NCBI RefSeq assembly: GCF_000286955.2
Contig: NZ_AJYK02000081.1
Coordinates: 1-64,000 of the forward strand
Source: Vibrio rumoiensis 1S-45
Lineage (GTDB): Bacteria; Pseudomonadota; Gammaproteobacteria; Enterobacterales; Vibrionaceae
Direction of reading: 5' to 3'
Length of the DNA: 64,000 bases
Of this stretch, positions 27,594 through 37,064 are shown piece by piece. The notes under the pieces are model-generated. The model worked only from the letters and a program-made list of their open reading frames with translations. It was not told the origin of the DNA and ran no database searches. Position numbers and translations under genes: made by a program. The stretch's first letter is position 1; every line of letters begins with the position of its first letter.

Positions 27594-29075
27594 ATGAGTC
27601 ATTATCAAAAGCTAGTGCAGCATGCACAAAAGATTGCCAATTTTAACCACCTAGCCGCGATTTCTGGTTGGGATCAAGCGGCTGTCATGCCAAGTGGTGG
27701 TAACGATGCTCGTTCCAAAGCGATGGCCGAACTATCCGTATTGTTGCACCAACTTAATACTGAATCACAATTAGCCGATTGGTTTCATGAAGCAGAACAA
27801 GAGCACTTAAGCCCAATAGAGAAAGCTAGCCTACGTGAGATGAAGCAACGTTGGCAGCAAGCCAATGTACTGCCTCAAGATCTCGTTCAAGCCAAATCTC
27901 TTGCAGGATCTAAATGTGAACATGCTTGGCGTACTCAGCGAAAAGAAAACGATTGGAAGGGTTTTTCACAAAACTGGCAAGAAGTGGTCAGCTTATCGCA
28001 ACAAGAAGCTCAAATCCGCGCAGAAGCCAGTAATACCACACCTTACGACGCTATGCTTGCTTTGTATGAACCAGGGACGACTACCTCATCATTAGATGTT
28101 GTTTTTAATGATGTAAAAACTTGGCTCCCTAACCTTATCGATCGAGTGATTGATAAACAAGACCAAGAAAGTTTTATTCAACCAGTAGGGCCATTTGATA
28201 CTGCCAATCAAAAAGCGCTTGGTTTACAAATCATGCAATTTTTGAAGTTTGACTTTAACCATGGTCGCTTAGATGAAAGTGTTCACCCTTTTTGTGGTGG
28301 CGTTCCGACAGATGTTCGCATTACCACTCGTTATGATGAAAACGATCTAGTCCAATCTTTAATGGGTACGATCCATGAAACTGGACACGCTCGTTATGAA
28401 CAAGGCCTTCCTAAAGAATATGCTGGTTTACCGGTAGGCGAAGCTCGTTCAATGGGTATTCATGAATCTCAATCGTTGTTCTTTGAAATGCAACTCGGTA
28501 GAAGCTCTGAATTCATCAATCACCTATCTCGTCTTGCAAGCCAACAATTCAATGCGACAAGCGATCCTGCATTCGGCGCGGAAAACTTTCACAAACTGTA
28601 TACCCGAGTGGAAAAAGGCTTTATTCGAGTCGATGCCGATGAGCTCACATACCCTGCTCATGTGATTTTACGCTATGAAATTGAACGTGACTTGATGAAT
28701 GGCACGATTAGCTTCCAAGATGTCCCTGAACTTTGGGATCAAAAAATGCAAAATTATCTTGGCCTTTCAACCAAAGGGAATTATCAAAATGGTTGTATGC
28801 AAGATATTCATTGGACTGACGGTGCCTTTGGGTATTTTCCAAGCTATACACTAGGTGCGATGTACGCTGCGCAGTTTATGGCAAGTATGCGTCAGCAAGT
28901 TGATGTTCAAGCGGCCATTCAATCTGGTGATTTAAGTTTAATTTTCGCTTGGCTAAGTGAGAACATTTGGAATAAAGGCAGTCAATTCATGACCGATGAT
29001 TTGGTGAAACAAGCCACCGGAGAGACATTAAATGCCCAACACTTCAAAACCCATTTAGAAACGAGGTACCTCTAA
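27594..29075 (+). CDS. Carboxypeptidase, M32 family (thermostable carboxypeptidase 1-like)
   Basis: A 493-residue cytosolic zinc metallocarboxypeptidase. HETGH lies at residues 261-265 (two zinc ligands and catalytic Glu), with the downstream ligand in GIHESQSLFFE. Other family blocks are GWDQAAVMPSGG, DVRITTRYDE, RVDADELTYPAHVILRYEIE and TDGAFGYFPSYTLGAMYAAQ. The start MSHYQK follows AAAAGGAACGCT. An ATG-like start 23 codons upstream gives a Cys/Lys-rich extension unlike the family. It is a single gene with a downstream terminator. Confidence 0.94.
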   Translation: MSHYQKLVQHAQKIANFNHLAAISGWDQAAVMPSGGNDARSKAMAELSVLLHQLNTESQLADWFHEAEQEHLSPIEKASLREMKQRWQQANVLPQDLVQAKSLAGSKCEHAWRTQRKENDWKGFSQNWQEVVSLSQQEAQIRAEASNTTPYDAMLALYEPGTTTSSLDVVFNDVKTWLPNLIDRVIDKQDQESFIQPVGPFDTANQKALGLQIMQFLKFDFNHGRLDESVHPFCGGVPTDVRITTRYDENDLVQSLMGTIHETGHARYEQGLPKEYAGLPVGEARSMGIHESQSLFFEMQLGRSSEFINHLSRLASQQFNATSDPAFGAENFHKLYTRVEKGFIRVDADELTYPAHVILRYEIERDLMNGTISFQDVPELWDQKMQNYLGLSTKGNYQNGCMQDIHWTDGAFGYFPSYTLGAMYAAQFMASMRQQVDVQAAIQSGDLSLIFAWLSENIWNKGSQFMTDDLVKQATGETLNAQHFKTHLETRYL

Positions 29076-29136
29076 AGATTAGTACGGTGTAGAAACGTTA
29101 AGAAGTAAATAAGAACTACAGCGGCTTTCATCAATG

Positions 29137-29177
29137 CAATCCACAATCTATCGACACGCGATTGTGGATTGTTTCGT
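29137..29177 (+). terminator. Terminator of the M32 carboxypeptidase gene
   Basis: A 12-bp perfect stem (CAATCCACAATC and complement) with an 11-nt loop, followed by TTTCGTATTT. Confidence 0.72.
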
Positions 29178-29271
29178 ATTTAAAGTGAGCAGTGAACCAA
29201 CCGGATATACCAGTCTTACTTGTATTTGCCGTATCTATGGAGCTTCAACTACTTTTGATATAGTCGTCACT

Positions 29272-29517
29272 TTATAAAAGATGGTATTTTTCTAAGAGTA
29301 ACCACAGCAAAATACCGCCTAAGACCACCGCTATTTTTAACCATTCATTCTTTGGTCGAGAATCCTTAATTGGCATTCTCATACTCTCTTCTGCTTCTTT
29401 ATTTTTTATACCTTGAAGCTGAGCGAGTTGTTGCTTTAACGTGTGTATTTCAACCTTCATCGCATCCATTTCTGTTTGCATATCTGATAACTGCTGTTGA
29501 AGCTGCTGCTGTTCCAT
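29272..29517 (-). CDS. Small coiled-coil tail-anchored membrane protein
   Basis: An 81-residue product not assignable to a family. Residues 1-40 are a Gln/Leu-rich coiled coil (QQLSDMQTEMDAMKVEI, LKQQLAQLQ), then a polar linker, and a C-terminal hydrophobic segment (about 58-76, IAVVLGGILLWLLL) that would anchor the coil on the cytoplasmic side. AAGGAACTCG precedes the ATG. It is the last gene of a minus-strand group that starts with the EcsC-like gene. Confidence 0.65.
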   Translation of the reverse strand: MEQQQLQQQLSDMQTEMDAMKVEIHTLKQQLAQLQGIKNKEAEESMRMPIKDSRPKNEWLKIAVVLGGILLWLLLEKYHLL

Positions 29518-29542
29518 CGAGTTCCTTAATTAATTTAAGCGA

Positions 29543-29767
29543 TTAAAACCCAGATCCTGGCTGCTTTAAAAACTCAATCTCAGCCTCTGTCGACGCTCGG
29601 CCTAAAATAGCATTTCGATGAGGATCGCGGCCAAATTGATCAATAATCGCTTTATGTTTGTATTCAAAATCCAAATTGGAGGGTAAACCAAGATCAGTAA
29701 ATAACCCAACCGCAATTTCATGAATCATCTTGGATTCACTATGCATAAATGGCAAATAGAGAAAAAC
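29543..29767 (-). pseudogene. DUF924 C-terminal fragment
   Basis: About 75 codons match only the C-terminal third of DUF924 proteins: FLYLPFMHSES, then HKAIIDQFGRDPHRNAILGR and a final FLKQPGSGF. The expected first 100 or so residues are missing. The match continues upstream of the only possible start (a TTG at 29755, without ribosome site) right up to the TGA that ends the EcsC-like gene, and it is in the same frame as that gene. It looks like the remnant of a deletion that fused the two loci. A translated short protein cannot be excluded. Confidence 0.65.
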
Positions 29768-30559
29768 TCAACTAGGCAAAGCTTGATAAGCTAATTTAAT
29801 GGCGTCTTTACCATGCAAACGCTCTAAACGTCGCACAATAAAGTGTCCTCTTGCCATATCTTGATAATGGTTAATAAAGATTGTATTTATAACAGCCCCT
29901 CCAACTGCGCCAATCGCAGGTACTGCTTGCGCAGCTGCTTTTTCTGTCACCTGAATGCCAAAACGCTTAGCCACTTCCGCAGTAAAACGCACTAATATTG
30001 GCGAGCCTTTGTCAGTGAACGCTTTTTTGGCTAAAAATTCAGTGGCATCCATTACCGATTTTGCTAATGCGGTACGCACTGCATAATAACCGCTATCGCT
30101 GCCATCATCTTCTTGGCTGTTCCCACCTAATGCAAACACTTCTAAGCAAGCAAGCTTAGTCTCTAAATCTACAATCGACTCCCCTTCGCTTCTAGCAACA
30201 TCGGCAATCGATCTCAGCATAATCGTTGTTGAAATGGGCAATTCAACGGCAATGGCGGCCAATCCAAAAAAGCCACCCACACCACCACTCACAGCAACAC
30301 CAAGCTTATGAAGTCGATTAGACGATATTTCTCCGGGAATGTCTTTCATCGAATACATGGCTGCATCGGAAGCTTTCATCAGTGCTTTTTGAGTCACTGT
30401 ACCTAAAGATTGATTCCAGTTTTCAGGTAGCATTTTCAAACCCTTTTCAATTGGCGAGCCAATCGCATTCGACATCTTCGCGGCCAATCCCGGATTTTCT
30501 AGCAACTGTTTAGCTTGTTGTAATTGTTGTCGTTCCATTTCCGTTAAAGTGATATTCAT
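29768..30559 (-). CDS. EcsC family protein
   Basis: A 263-residue protein matching the EcsC domain: N-terminal helix with Gln/Leu residues, DAAMYSMKDIP, a glycine-rich amphipathic or membrane-touching region (SGGVGGFFGLAAIAVELPISTTIMLRSIADVA), LACLEVFALGG and GAVGGAVINTIFINHYQDMARGHFIVRRLE. EcsC was named from a Bacillus operon with an ABC transporter, and its function is unclear. A DUF924 fragment follows immediately in the same frame after TGA. The last residues (KLAYQALPS) look natural for the family, so I do not think it is truncated. Confidence 0.82.
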   Translation of the reverse strand: MNITLTEMERQQLQQAKQLLENPGLAAKMSNAIGSPIEKGLKMLPENWNQSLGTVTQKALMKASDAAMYSMKDIPGEISSNRLHKLGVAVSGGVGGFFGLAAIAVELPISTTIMLRSIADVARSEGESIVDLETKLACLEVFALGGNSQEDDGSDSGYYAVRTALAKSVMDATEFLAKKAFTDKGSPILVRFTAEVAKRFGIQVTEKAAAQAVPAIGAVGGAVINTIFINHYQDMARGHFIVRRLERLHGKDAIKLAYQALPS

Positions 30560-30721
30560 ACAGACCTTATTTAAATATTGATATACAACAATCTGACATA
30601 TTTATTTTGCATTTCAAAAGCAAGACCAAGTACGAATAAACAGAGTGAAGTGATAATTTCATATACTGTGAATTTTACTTTGACCCATCGTTCCACAATT
30701 TAACTATAATGCTGGTCATAC

Positions 30722-30757
30722 CAAAAAACAAAAAACGCCACCCAAAGGCAGCGTTTT
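30722..30757 (-). terminator. Terminator of the outer-membrane protein gene
   Basis: On the minus strand AAAACGCTGCC pairs with GGTGGCGTTTT (two G-U pairs, 4-nt loop) and is followed by a T run. It is about 29 bp past the stop. Confidence 0.87.
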
Positions 30758-30785
30758 ATACATTCAACTTATAGCACAATCTTGA

Positions 30786-31280
30786 TTATAAAAAGTGGAA
30801 TGTAGCACTTAACGTGTAGGTATCTGCATGGAAAGAGTCAAAACCAAAGTTATTATATGCAAGACCAACCGAAAGTGAACCAAGTGGAATACCATCTAAT
30901 ACTGTGTATTCAACACCGACGCCATACATCATATCGTAGCCATCGTCGTCTTGAATAACAGTACCACCACTTACATCATATTTATTAGCGCCAAGTTTAC
31001 CGTAAACCTCAACTGGACCAAAATTAATGCTTGGTTTAATACCAATATAAAGGGTCGTTAAGTCTGCATCTGCAGCCTTACCAAGATCCCAATAACCAGC
31101 TTCAACACCGATAAAAGGTAGAATACCAGTACCAACATTAATACCGTAAGCCGTATCACTATCGGTACCAGATTCAGAGTAATCTACACTACCGATGTTA
31201 CCACCAGCATAAATCCATGAATCAGCAAAAGCCGGTGATGCTGCGCCTAAAAGAGCAAGAGCTAAAAGTGTTTTTTTCAT
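30786..31280 (-). CDS. Small outer-membrane beta-barrel protein
   Basis: A 164-residue protein with a clear signal peptide (MKKTLLALALLGAASPAFA, cleavage before DSWIYAG). The mature part shows alternating beta strands with aromatic girdles (IYAGGNIGSVDY, FIGVEAGYWDLG, TLYIGIKPSINFG, VEVYGKLGANKYDV, MMYGVGVEYTV, LSVGLAYNNFGF) and ends in FHFL, similar to a barrel-assembly signal. This fits an eight-stranded OmpW/OmpA-like or opacity-type porin family protein. No ligand can be inferred. AAGGTAAATA precedes the ATG. Confidence 0.82.
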   Translation of the reverse strand: MKKTLLALALLGAASPAFADSWIYAGGNIGSVDYSESGTDSDTAYGINVGTGILPFIGVEAGYWDLGKAADADLTTLYIGIKPSINFGPVEVYGKLGANKYDVSGGTVIQDDDGYDMMYGVGVEYTVLDGIPLGSLSVGLAYNNFGFDSFHADTYTLSATFHFL

Positions 31281-31431
31281 TATTTACCTTCGAATCCTTC
31301 GATTTCACACTGAAATGTAAATTCACATGACTGAGAGTTTACTATTTATCGTTACCAACATAATTAGTGAGATGATACTCAAAATCAAGTAAAAAATCTT
31401 ATCTATTCATGAGTTATAACAATTAATTGTC

Positions 31432-34400
31432 CTAACATGCATCAATGGCATTCTTAATTCTTTTATCCGATATCGGGTACGGTGTTCCAAGTTGTTGAGC
31501 GAAGAAACTCACTCGCAGTTCTTCTACCATCCAACGAATTTCTTTTACATTATCTGGGACTTCAAGCCCTTTCGGGATCTTATTCAACAGCTCTTTATAA
31601 TCTTTTGTTGCCGATTCCACTTTAAGCATGTGTAATCGGTCACGGTTTGGATCAAGTGGCAGTTTCTCCATTCGACGCTCAATCGCTTTCATGTAGCGTA
31701 AAATATCCGGTAAGCGCTTCCAACCACATTCCGTCGCAAAGCCTTTAAAAATAAGCCCTTCGACTTGGGCTTTAACATCAGATAAAGCAAACGCCATGGT
31801 AAAATCCACTTTACCTTTTAGCTTTTTATTAATGTTAAACGCCGTGGTTAAAATGGTTTCTACTTGCTGAGCAATATCCACAACCGTATCCCCTAATTCA
31901 GCCCGGACATGCTCTTTTAACGCTTCAAACTGCTCGGGTTGCCAAACGATGCCACCTTTTTGTTCGATTAACTTATCAATGCCGCAAGCGATACAATCGT
32001 CGATCAAATCCAGCACTTTACCGTATGGATTAAAGTACAAACCTAACTTGGATTTATTAGGTAAGTTACTGTGTAAGTACTTAATGGGTGAAGGCACATT
32101 CAGCAAAATAAGTCGACGTTGCCCTGCTTTCATTGCTTGCTGTTGCTCTTGCTCGGTTTCAAACAGTTTAATTTCGACACTGTCTTTGCTATCCACCAGC
32201 GCAGGATACGCCTTCACTTCAAAGCCGCCACGCTTTTGTTGGTACACGGTTGGCAGCTCGCCAAAGCTCCAAGTATGTAAACCTTGTTGCTCAATGTCAT
32301 CATCGGCCACTTTGGATAAGGTTTCTTGCACTTTATCTTTTAAGCTTTCTTTGAGCTCATATAAATCGTAATGCTCTTTTAGCTTACGTTTACGGTGATC
32401 TACAGCGCGAAACGTCACTTTTAAATGTTCTGGAATTTGTTCCAGCTGCCAGTCTTCACGCTTCACTTCAACGCCTGTGATGCGGCGCAGTTCTTTCTCT
32501 AGCGCATCTAACAATGGCATTTCCATTGCGGTAACTCTGGAGAGAAAGGCATCGGCGTAGTTTGGTGCAGGCACAAAGTTACGGCGTAGCGTTTTTGGCA
32601 GGGATTTAATCAAGCTGACCACTAATTCATGGCGTAAACCGGGGATCTGCCAATCAAATCCATCTGGGCTTATTTGATTTAAAATCGGCAGAGGAATGTG
32701 AACAGTCACACCATCGCTGTCTTGTCCTGGCTCAAATTGATAGCTCAGTTTTAACTTCAAACCATTTTGATGCCAGAAATTCGGGTAATCGAGATCCGTA
32801 ACATGACTTGCATCATTTCTAAACAGCATGGCTTTTTCAAAGTTGAGCAATTCGGGTTCAGATTGACGGGCTTTCTTCCACCAGGCGTCAAAGTGACGAC
32901 CGGATACCACTTCGGTACTGACACGTTGATCGTAAAAATCAAATAGTTCATCGTCATCGACCAAAATATCGCGACGACGTGACTTATGCTCAAGCTCTTC
33001 CACTTCACGTAATAGCTGACGATTTTGTTTGAAGAAGTTGTGCTTCGTCTCCCAATCACCTTCCACTAAAGCACTGCGGATAAAGATTTCACGGCAAATA
33101 GTCGGATCAATCGAACCATAGTTAATGGTGCGTTTCGGTACAATCGGGATGCCATATAACATGACTTTTTCATGCGCCATCACCGCAGCTTGTTTTTTCG
33201 ACCAATGCGGTTCGCTGTAACTACGCTTAATCAAATGTGGCGCCAATGGTTCAATCCATTCTGGTTGAATTTTGGCAATAATACGCCCCCACAATTTGGA
33301 GGTTTCCACTAATTCAGCCGACATGATCCACTTGGGTTGTTTTTTGAATAAACCCGATGCAGGGAAAATATGAAAACGAGCATTACGCGCACCCTGATAT
33401 TCACTCTTTTCAACATCCTTCATACCGATATGCGACAACAAACCGACCAATAATGCGCTGTGAACCGCTTCATAATTCGCCGGCTCGCTGTTGAGCTTAG
33501 TGTCCATTTCACGCATCGCTTGATGAATTTGGAAATACACATCTTGCCATTCACGCACGCGTAAATAGTTTAAATAATCTTGCTTACATTGCTTGCGGAA
33601 CTGGTTACTTGATAACGCTTGTTGTTGTTCTTTTAAGTAATCCCAAACATTCACAAAAGTTAAAAAGTCCGAATCTTCATGGAAGAAACGTTTGTGTTTT
33701 TCATCCGAGGCTTGTTGTTTGTCTGATGGACGTTCACGTGGGTCTTGGATAGACAATGCCGCTGCAATGATCATCACTTCTTTCAAACAATTGTATTTAA
33801 CCGATTCCAGCACCATACGTGCTAAACGCGGGTCAATCGGTAATCTAGCTAACTTGCGGCCTATCGCGGTTAAACGCTTTTTCGGGTCGGATGAATTAGG
33901 ATTAATGGCCCCTAATTCTTCCAGCAAACGTACGCCATCTTGAATGTTGCGTTTATCTGGCGCTTCCACAAATGGGAAGGCTTCAATATCCCCCAAACCT
34001 AGCGAGGTCATTTGCAGAATAACCGAGGCTAAGTTGGTGCGTATAATTTCAGGATCGGTAAATTCCGGACGAGAGGTAAAGTCCTCTTCGGAATACAAGC
34101 GAATACAAATACCATCACTGACACGCCCACAACGCCCTTTACGTTGATTTGCACTGGCTTGAGAGATTGCTTCAATCGGCAGGCGCTGTACTTTGGTGCG
34201 GTAGCTGTAACGGCTAATACGCGCCGTACCGGGATCGATCACATATTTAATCCCCGGAACGGTTAATGACGTCTCAGCGACGTTGGTTGCCAATACAATA
34301 CGACGACCAGTATGCGATTGAAAAATCTTATTTTGTTCCGCTGATGATAAGCGTGCGTATAGAGGTACTACTTCGGTATCACGTAGCTTTCTTTTTTCTA

Positions 34401-35409
34401 ACGCATCCGCAGTATCACGAATTTCACGCTCACCATTCATAAAGATCAGAATGTCGCCCAAACCCGGCTCATCACACAGCTCATCCACTGCTTGGAAGAT
34501 ACCTTCTAGCTGATCATGGTCTTGATCAGCTTCATCTGGATTAAGCGGACGATAGCGCACATCCACCGGATAAGTCCGCCCCGACACTTCAATGATTGGC
34601 GCATGATTAAAGTGAGTAGAAAAACGCTCCGGATCAATGGTTGCCGAAGTAATAATGATTTTTAAATCCGGACGCTTTGGCAGTAATTCTTTCAAATATC
34701 CCATTATAAAATCGATGTTTAAACTACGCTCATGCGCTTCATCGATAATGATGGTGTCGTATTGATTTAAGTATCGATCGTGTTGAATTTCCGCCAGCAG
34801 AATACCGTCGGTCATTAATTTAATTTGGGTGTTGTCCGAGATTTGGTCGTTAAAACGGACTTTATAACCAACAAACTCACCTAATGGGGTTTGCATCTCT
34901 TCGGCAATACGATTAGCAACTGAACGCGCCGCTAAACGACGTGGCTGAGTATGACCAATTAAACCGGTGCGTCCACGACCTAATTCACTGCATATCTTGG
35001 GGATCTGTGTGGTTTTACCTGAACCAGTCTCACCGGCAATGATCACCACTTGATGATTAGCAATGGCCTCTGCAATATCGTCACGTTTTTGACTAACCGG
35101 TAAAATATCTGGGTATTCAATATGAGGTTTATGCAGGCTGCGGTTTTGTACCACCATCATAGATTTGGCAATATCCATGGCAATTTCATCAAACACTGCC
35201 GCTTTTGCTTCTGGTTTTTTGATTTTACTGGCGCCGTGAATGCGCTTACTTAAACGAAAACGATCACGGATCATACAATCTTTTAATGCAGCACGTAAAC
35301 TGCCAGCCGAGTTGCCCTGCGCGCTGTTGTCTGCGGCATTATCTTGCTTGGAAGAATGAGAGTCGGCTGGAGATTGGACATGATGCTGGTTAGAAACAGG
35401 CTTGGTCAA
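31432..35409 (-). CDS. hrpA: ATP-dependent RNA helicase HrpA (DEAH box)
   Basis: A 1325-residue DEAH-box helicase, slightly longer than E. coli HrpA (1300). HrpA was linked to processing of fimbrial mRNA and more recently to rescue of stalled ribosomes. Motifs in order are GETGSGKTTQIPK (I), TQPRRLAARSVA (Ia), IIDEAHERSLN (II), ITSATIDPERF (III), VAETSLTVPGI (V) and QRKGRCGRVSDG (VI). The family C-terminal region follows, with DUF3418-type segments and LRVSFFAQQLGTPYPIS at the end. The first 60 residues are low-complexity and rich in Ser, His and Asn. I see no terminator nearby. Confidence 0.96.
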   Translation of the reverse strand: MTKPVSNQHHVQSPADSHSSKQDNAADNSAQGNSAGSLRAALKDCMIRDRFRLSKRIHGASKIKKPEAKAAVFDEIAMDIAKSMMVVQNRSLHKPHIEYPDILPVSQKRDDIAEAIANHQVVIIAGETGSGKTTQIPKICSELGRGRTGLIGHTQPRRLAARSVANRIAEEMQTPLGEFVGYKVRFNDQISDNTQIKLMTDGILLAEIQHDRYLNQYDTIIIDEAHERSLNIDFIMGYLKELLPKRPDLKIIITSATIDPERFSTHFNHAPIIEVSGRTYPVDVRYRPLNPDEADQDHDQLEGIFQAVDELCDEPGLGDILIFMNGEREIRDTADALEKRKLRDTEVVPLYARLSSAEQNKIFQSHTGRRIVLATNVAETSLTVPGIKYVIDPGTARISRYSYRTKVQRLPIEAISQASANQRKGRCGRVSDGICIRLYSEEDFTSRPEFTDPEIIRTNLASVILQMTSLGLGDIEAFPFVEAPDKRNIQDGVRLLEELGAINPNSSDPKKRLTAIGRKLARLPIDPRLARMVLESVKYNCLKEVMIIAAALSIQDPRERPSDKQQASDEKHKRFFHEDSDFLTFVNVWDYLKEQQQALSSNQFRKQCKQDYLNYLRVREWQDVYFQIHQAMREMDTKLNSEPANYEAVHSALLVGLLSHIGMKDVEKSEYQGARNARFHIFPASGLFKKQPKWIMSAELVETSKLWGRIIAKIQPEWIEPLAPHLIKRSYSEPHWSKKQAAVMAHEKVMLYGIPIVPKRTINYGSIDPTICREIFIRSALVEGDWETKHNFFKQNRQLLREVEELEHKSRRRDILVDDDELFDFYDQRVSTEVVSGRHFDAWWKKARQSEPELLNFEKAMLFRNDASHVTDLDYPNFWHQNGLKLKLSYQFEPGQDSDGVTVHIPLPILNQISPDGFDWQIPGLRHELVVSLIKSLPKTLRRNFVPAPNYADAFLSRVTAMEMPLLDALEKELRRITGVEVKREDWQLEQIPEHLKVTFRAVDHRKRKLKEHYDLYELKESLKDKVQETLSKVADDDIEQQGLHTWSFGELPTVYQQKRGGFEVKAYPALVDSKDSVEIKLFETEQEQQQAMKAGQRRLILLNVPSPIKYLHSNLPNKSKLGLYFNPYGKVLDLIDDCIACGIDKLIEQKGGIVWQPEQFEALKEHVRAELGDTVVDIAQQVETILTTAFNINKKLKGKVDFTMAFALSDVKAQVEGLIFKGFATECGWKRLPDILRYMKAIERRMEKLPLDPNRDRLHMLKVESATKDYKELLNKIPKGLEVPDNVKEIRWMVEELRVSFFAQQLGTPYPISDKRIKNAIDAC

Positions 35410-35584
35410 AACAATTCCTATTGAAAATGAGGCTACACATGACGATATTGAGTCTATCGATATGGAAATTAAAGCAATGCGCGGATTGTATCACAGCCAG
35501 ATTTCATGGAGAAACTTGGCTGTCGATATTAATAGCAATCTATCTAAAAAATAAATGAATAAGAAAGCTTAACGGTACTGAGTT

Positions 35585-36307
35585 TTATTGCAGACCACGG
35601 ACAATCGCGGTGATCCCACTCACTAAACAAATGACTAAAGTAAAGATTCGAATCCACTCTTTTGACACATACTTCACCACCACTTGGGCCGCCACATAAC
35701 CGAGCCACCCCATTGGCAATAATGGCATCGTTAAGAGCACATGATTCCACGTAAGATGGCCAATAAAATAAAGCACAATCAAAGACATTGTAGAGCTAAA
35801 CACAAAAAATGCCGCCAAGTTACCGCGTAACGAATGAGCATCTTGATGTTGTAAAATAAGCGCCATAGGTGGCCCGCCAATACTAGAACTGGTTCCCATA
35901 AAGCCAGAAAAGAAACCCGCGGCCGCCATTCGGCCAGAAGTTGGTTCAAAGCGTATGGGCAGTAAACTAATTAACACCGCAATTAATACCATGCCCCCAA
36001 GCCATAAAGATAAGATTGAACTTGAGACATAAAGCAATAAAACCCCACCAGCAATAGATCCCGGAATACGACCATAAATGGCCATTTTCAAGCCACCAAT
36101 CGCAATGTTCTTACGGTACTTATAAGCGTTAAAGAATGAATTAAACAAAGCCATCATCACAATTGGTGCTGGTACATAATCTGGCGACACTAAGAACAAC
36201 AAGGGAGCTGCCACTATCGCCAAACCAAAACCAATTGCGCTTTGCACAAAAGAACCGAGAAAGATGATTCCCATTGCGATAAAAACGGTGCTATCTAATT
36301 CGAACAT
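35585..36307 (-). CDS. TauE/SafE (TSUP) family permease
   Basis: A 240-residue inner-membrane protein with about seven to eight hydrophobic segments. The duplicated family motif appears in IIFLGSFVQSAIGFGLAIVAAPLL near the N terminus and AAGFFSGFMGTSSSIGGPPMALI in the second half. TSUP proteins export sulfite or organosulfonates or move other small anions. The substrate here is not indicated by neighbours. It is divergent from the TerB-like gene. Confidence 0.87.
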   Translation of the reverse strand: MFELDSTVFIAMGIIFLGSFVQSAIGFGLAIVAAPLLFLVSPDYVPAPIVMMALFNSFFNAYKYRKNIAIGGLKMAIYGRIPGSIAGGVLLLYVSSSILSLWLGGMVLIAVLISLLPIRFEPTSGRMAAAGFFSGFMGTSSSIGGPPMALILQHQDAHSLRGNLAAFFVFSSTMSLIVLYFIGHLTWNHVLLTMPLLPMGWLGYVAAQVVVKYVSKEWIRIFTLVICLVSGITAIVRGLQ

Positions 36308-36411
36308 ACTATTCCAAAATGGGTAACAAAAAAGGGATTTTACACTACCTAAGGTTATATATACACTCGATAAAATTCATGAATCAATAGATTAATGACC
36401 GTTAATGCTTA

Positions 36412-36425
36412 TCAGACATGTCTGA
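36412..36425. repeat. 14-bp perfect palindrome in a divergent promoter region
   Basis: TCAGACATGTCTGA is a perfect palindrome centred between the TSUP permease (start 36307, minus) and the TerB-like gene (start 36517, plus). It has the size of a dimeric repressor operator. No regulator gene is adjacent, so the factor is unknown. Confidence 0.5.
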
Positions 36426-36516
36426 GGATAATTTCAATGAGAATAATAAGAGTTTTCTTGAATTCTGCTGATAAAACATTAGTGTGTAAATATTATGAAC
36501 AACGTTGAAGATAATT

Positions 36517-36966
36517 ATGATCAAATCCTTAAAGTCTCTCTTTAACCAAATGGTTGATACGAGTGAACGTCATACAATGAATGCAGCCGACAGCAACCTT
36601 GCCATTGCTGCATTATTGTGCCAAGTATCACAAGCTGATCACAACGTTGATGATACCGAACTGCAAGCTCAAACGCTTATGCTCACAAAATTGCTGACGA
36701 TTACCGAGCAAGAGGCAACTGAATTGCTTTCCCAAGCTTCTGTTCGTTCTGAAAATTCAGCATCACTATACGAATTCACCGATAAACTACGTGATCTGGA
36801 ACATCAGCAGCGTTTTGAACTTATCCAATCGATGTGGCAAGTAGCGTATGCAGATGATCACCTAGACCCAATAGAAGAAGCTATTATCCGAAAAGTAGCA
36901 GAACTGTTGTATGTTAATCACAGTGACTTTATACGTGCCAAATTGTCAGTTGCACCGTCAGCATAA
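36517..36966 (+). CDS. TerB-like protein
   Basis: A 149-residue, mostly helical protein with the acidic TerB fold (also found in the periphery of DjlA): AALLCQVSQADHNVDDTELQ in the first half and MWQVAYADDHLDPIEEAIIRKVAELLYV in the second give the two paired acidic helix-loop motifs that may bind metal. Despite the name, single TerB-like proteins are not shown to give tellurite resistance. The start at MIKSLK follows GAAGATAATT. A TTG four codons upstream is also open. Confidence 0.8.
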   Translation: MIKSLKSLFNQMVDTSERHTMNAADSNLAIAALLCQVSQADHNVDDTELQAQTLMLTKLLTITEQEATELLSQASVRSENSASLYEFTDKLRDLEHQQRFELIQSMWQVAYADDHLDPIEEAIIRKVAELLYVNHSDFIRAKLSVAPSA

Positions 36967-37064
36967 AAGCACCTACCGCTTTGAACCTTCGCTGTGCCAT
37001 TCCTTTACGGTGTGGATACAGGTAATATACCATTATTAAAGATATTAACATTCTGGAAGCCCGC

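Noticed and set aside
31949-32371. 140-codon open frame antisense to hrpA
   Set aside because: It lies wholly inside the firmly identified hrpA, its protein is Ser/Cys-rich with no domain, and no ribosome site precedes it.
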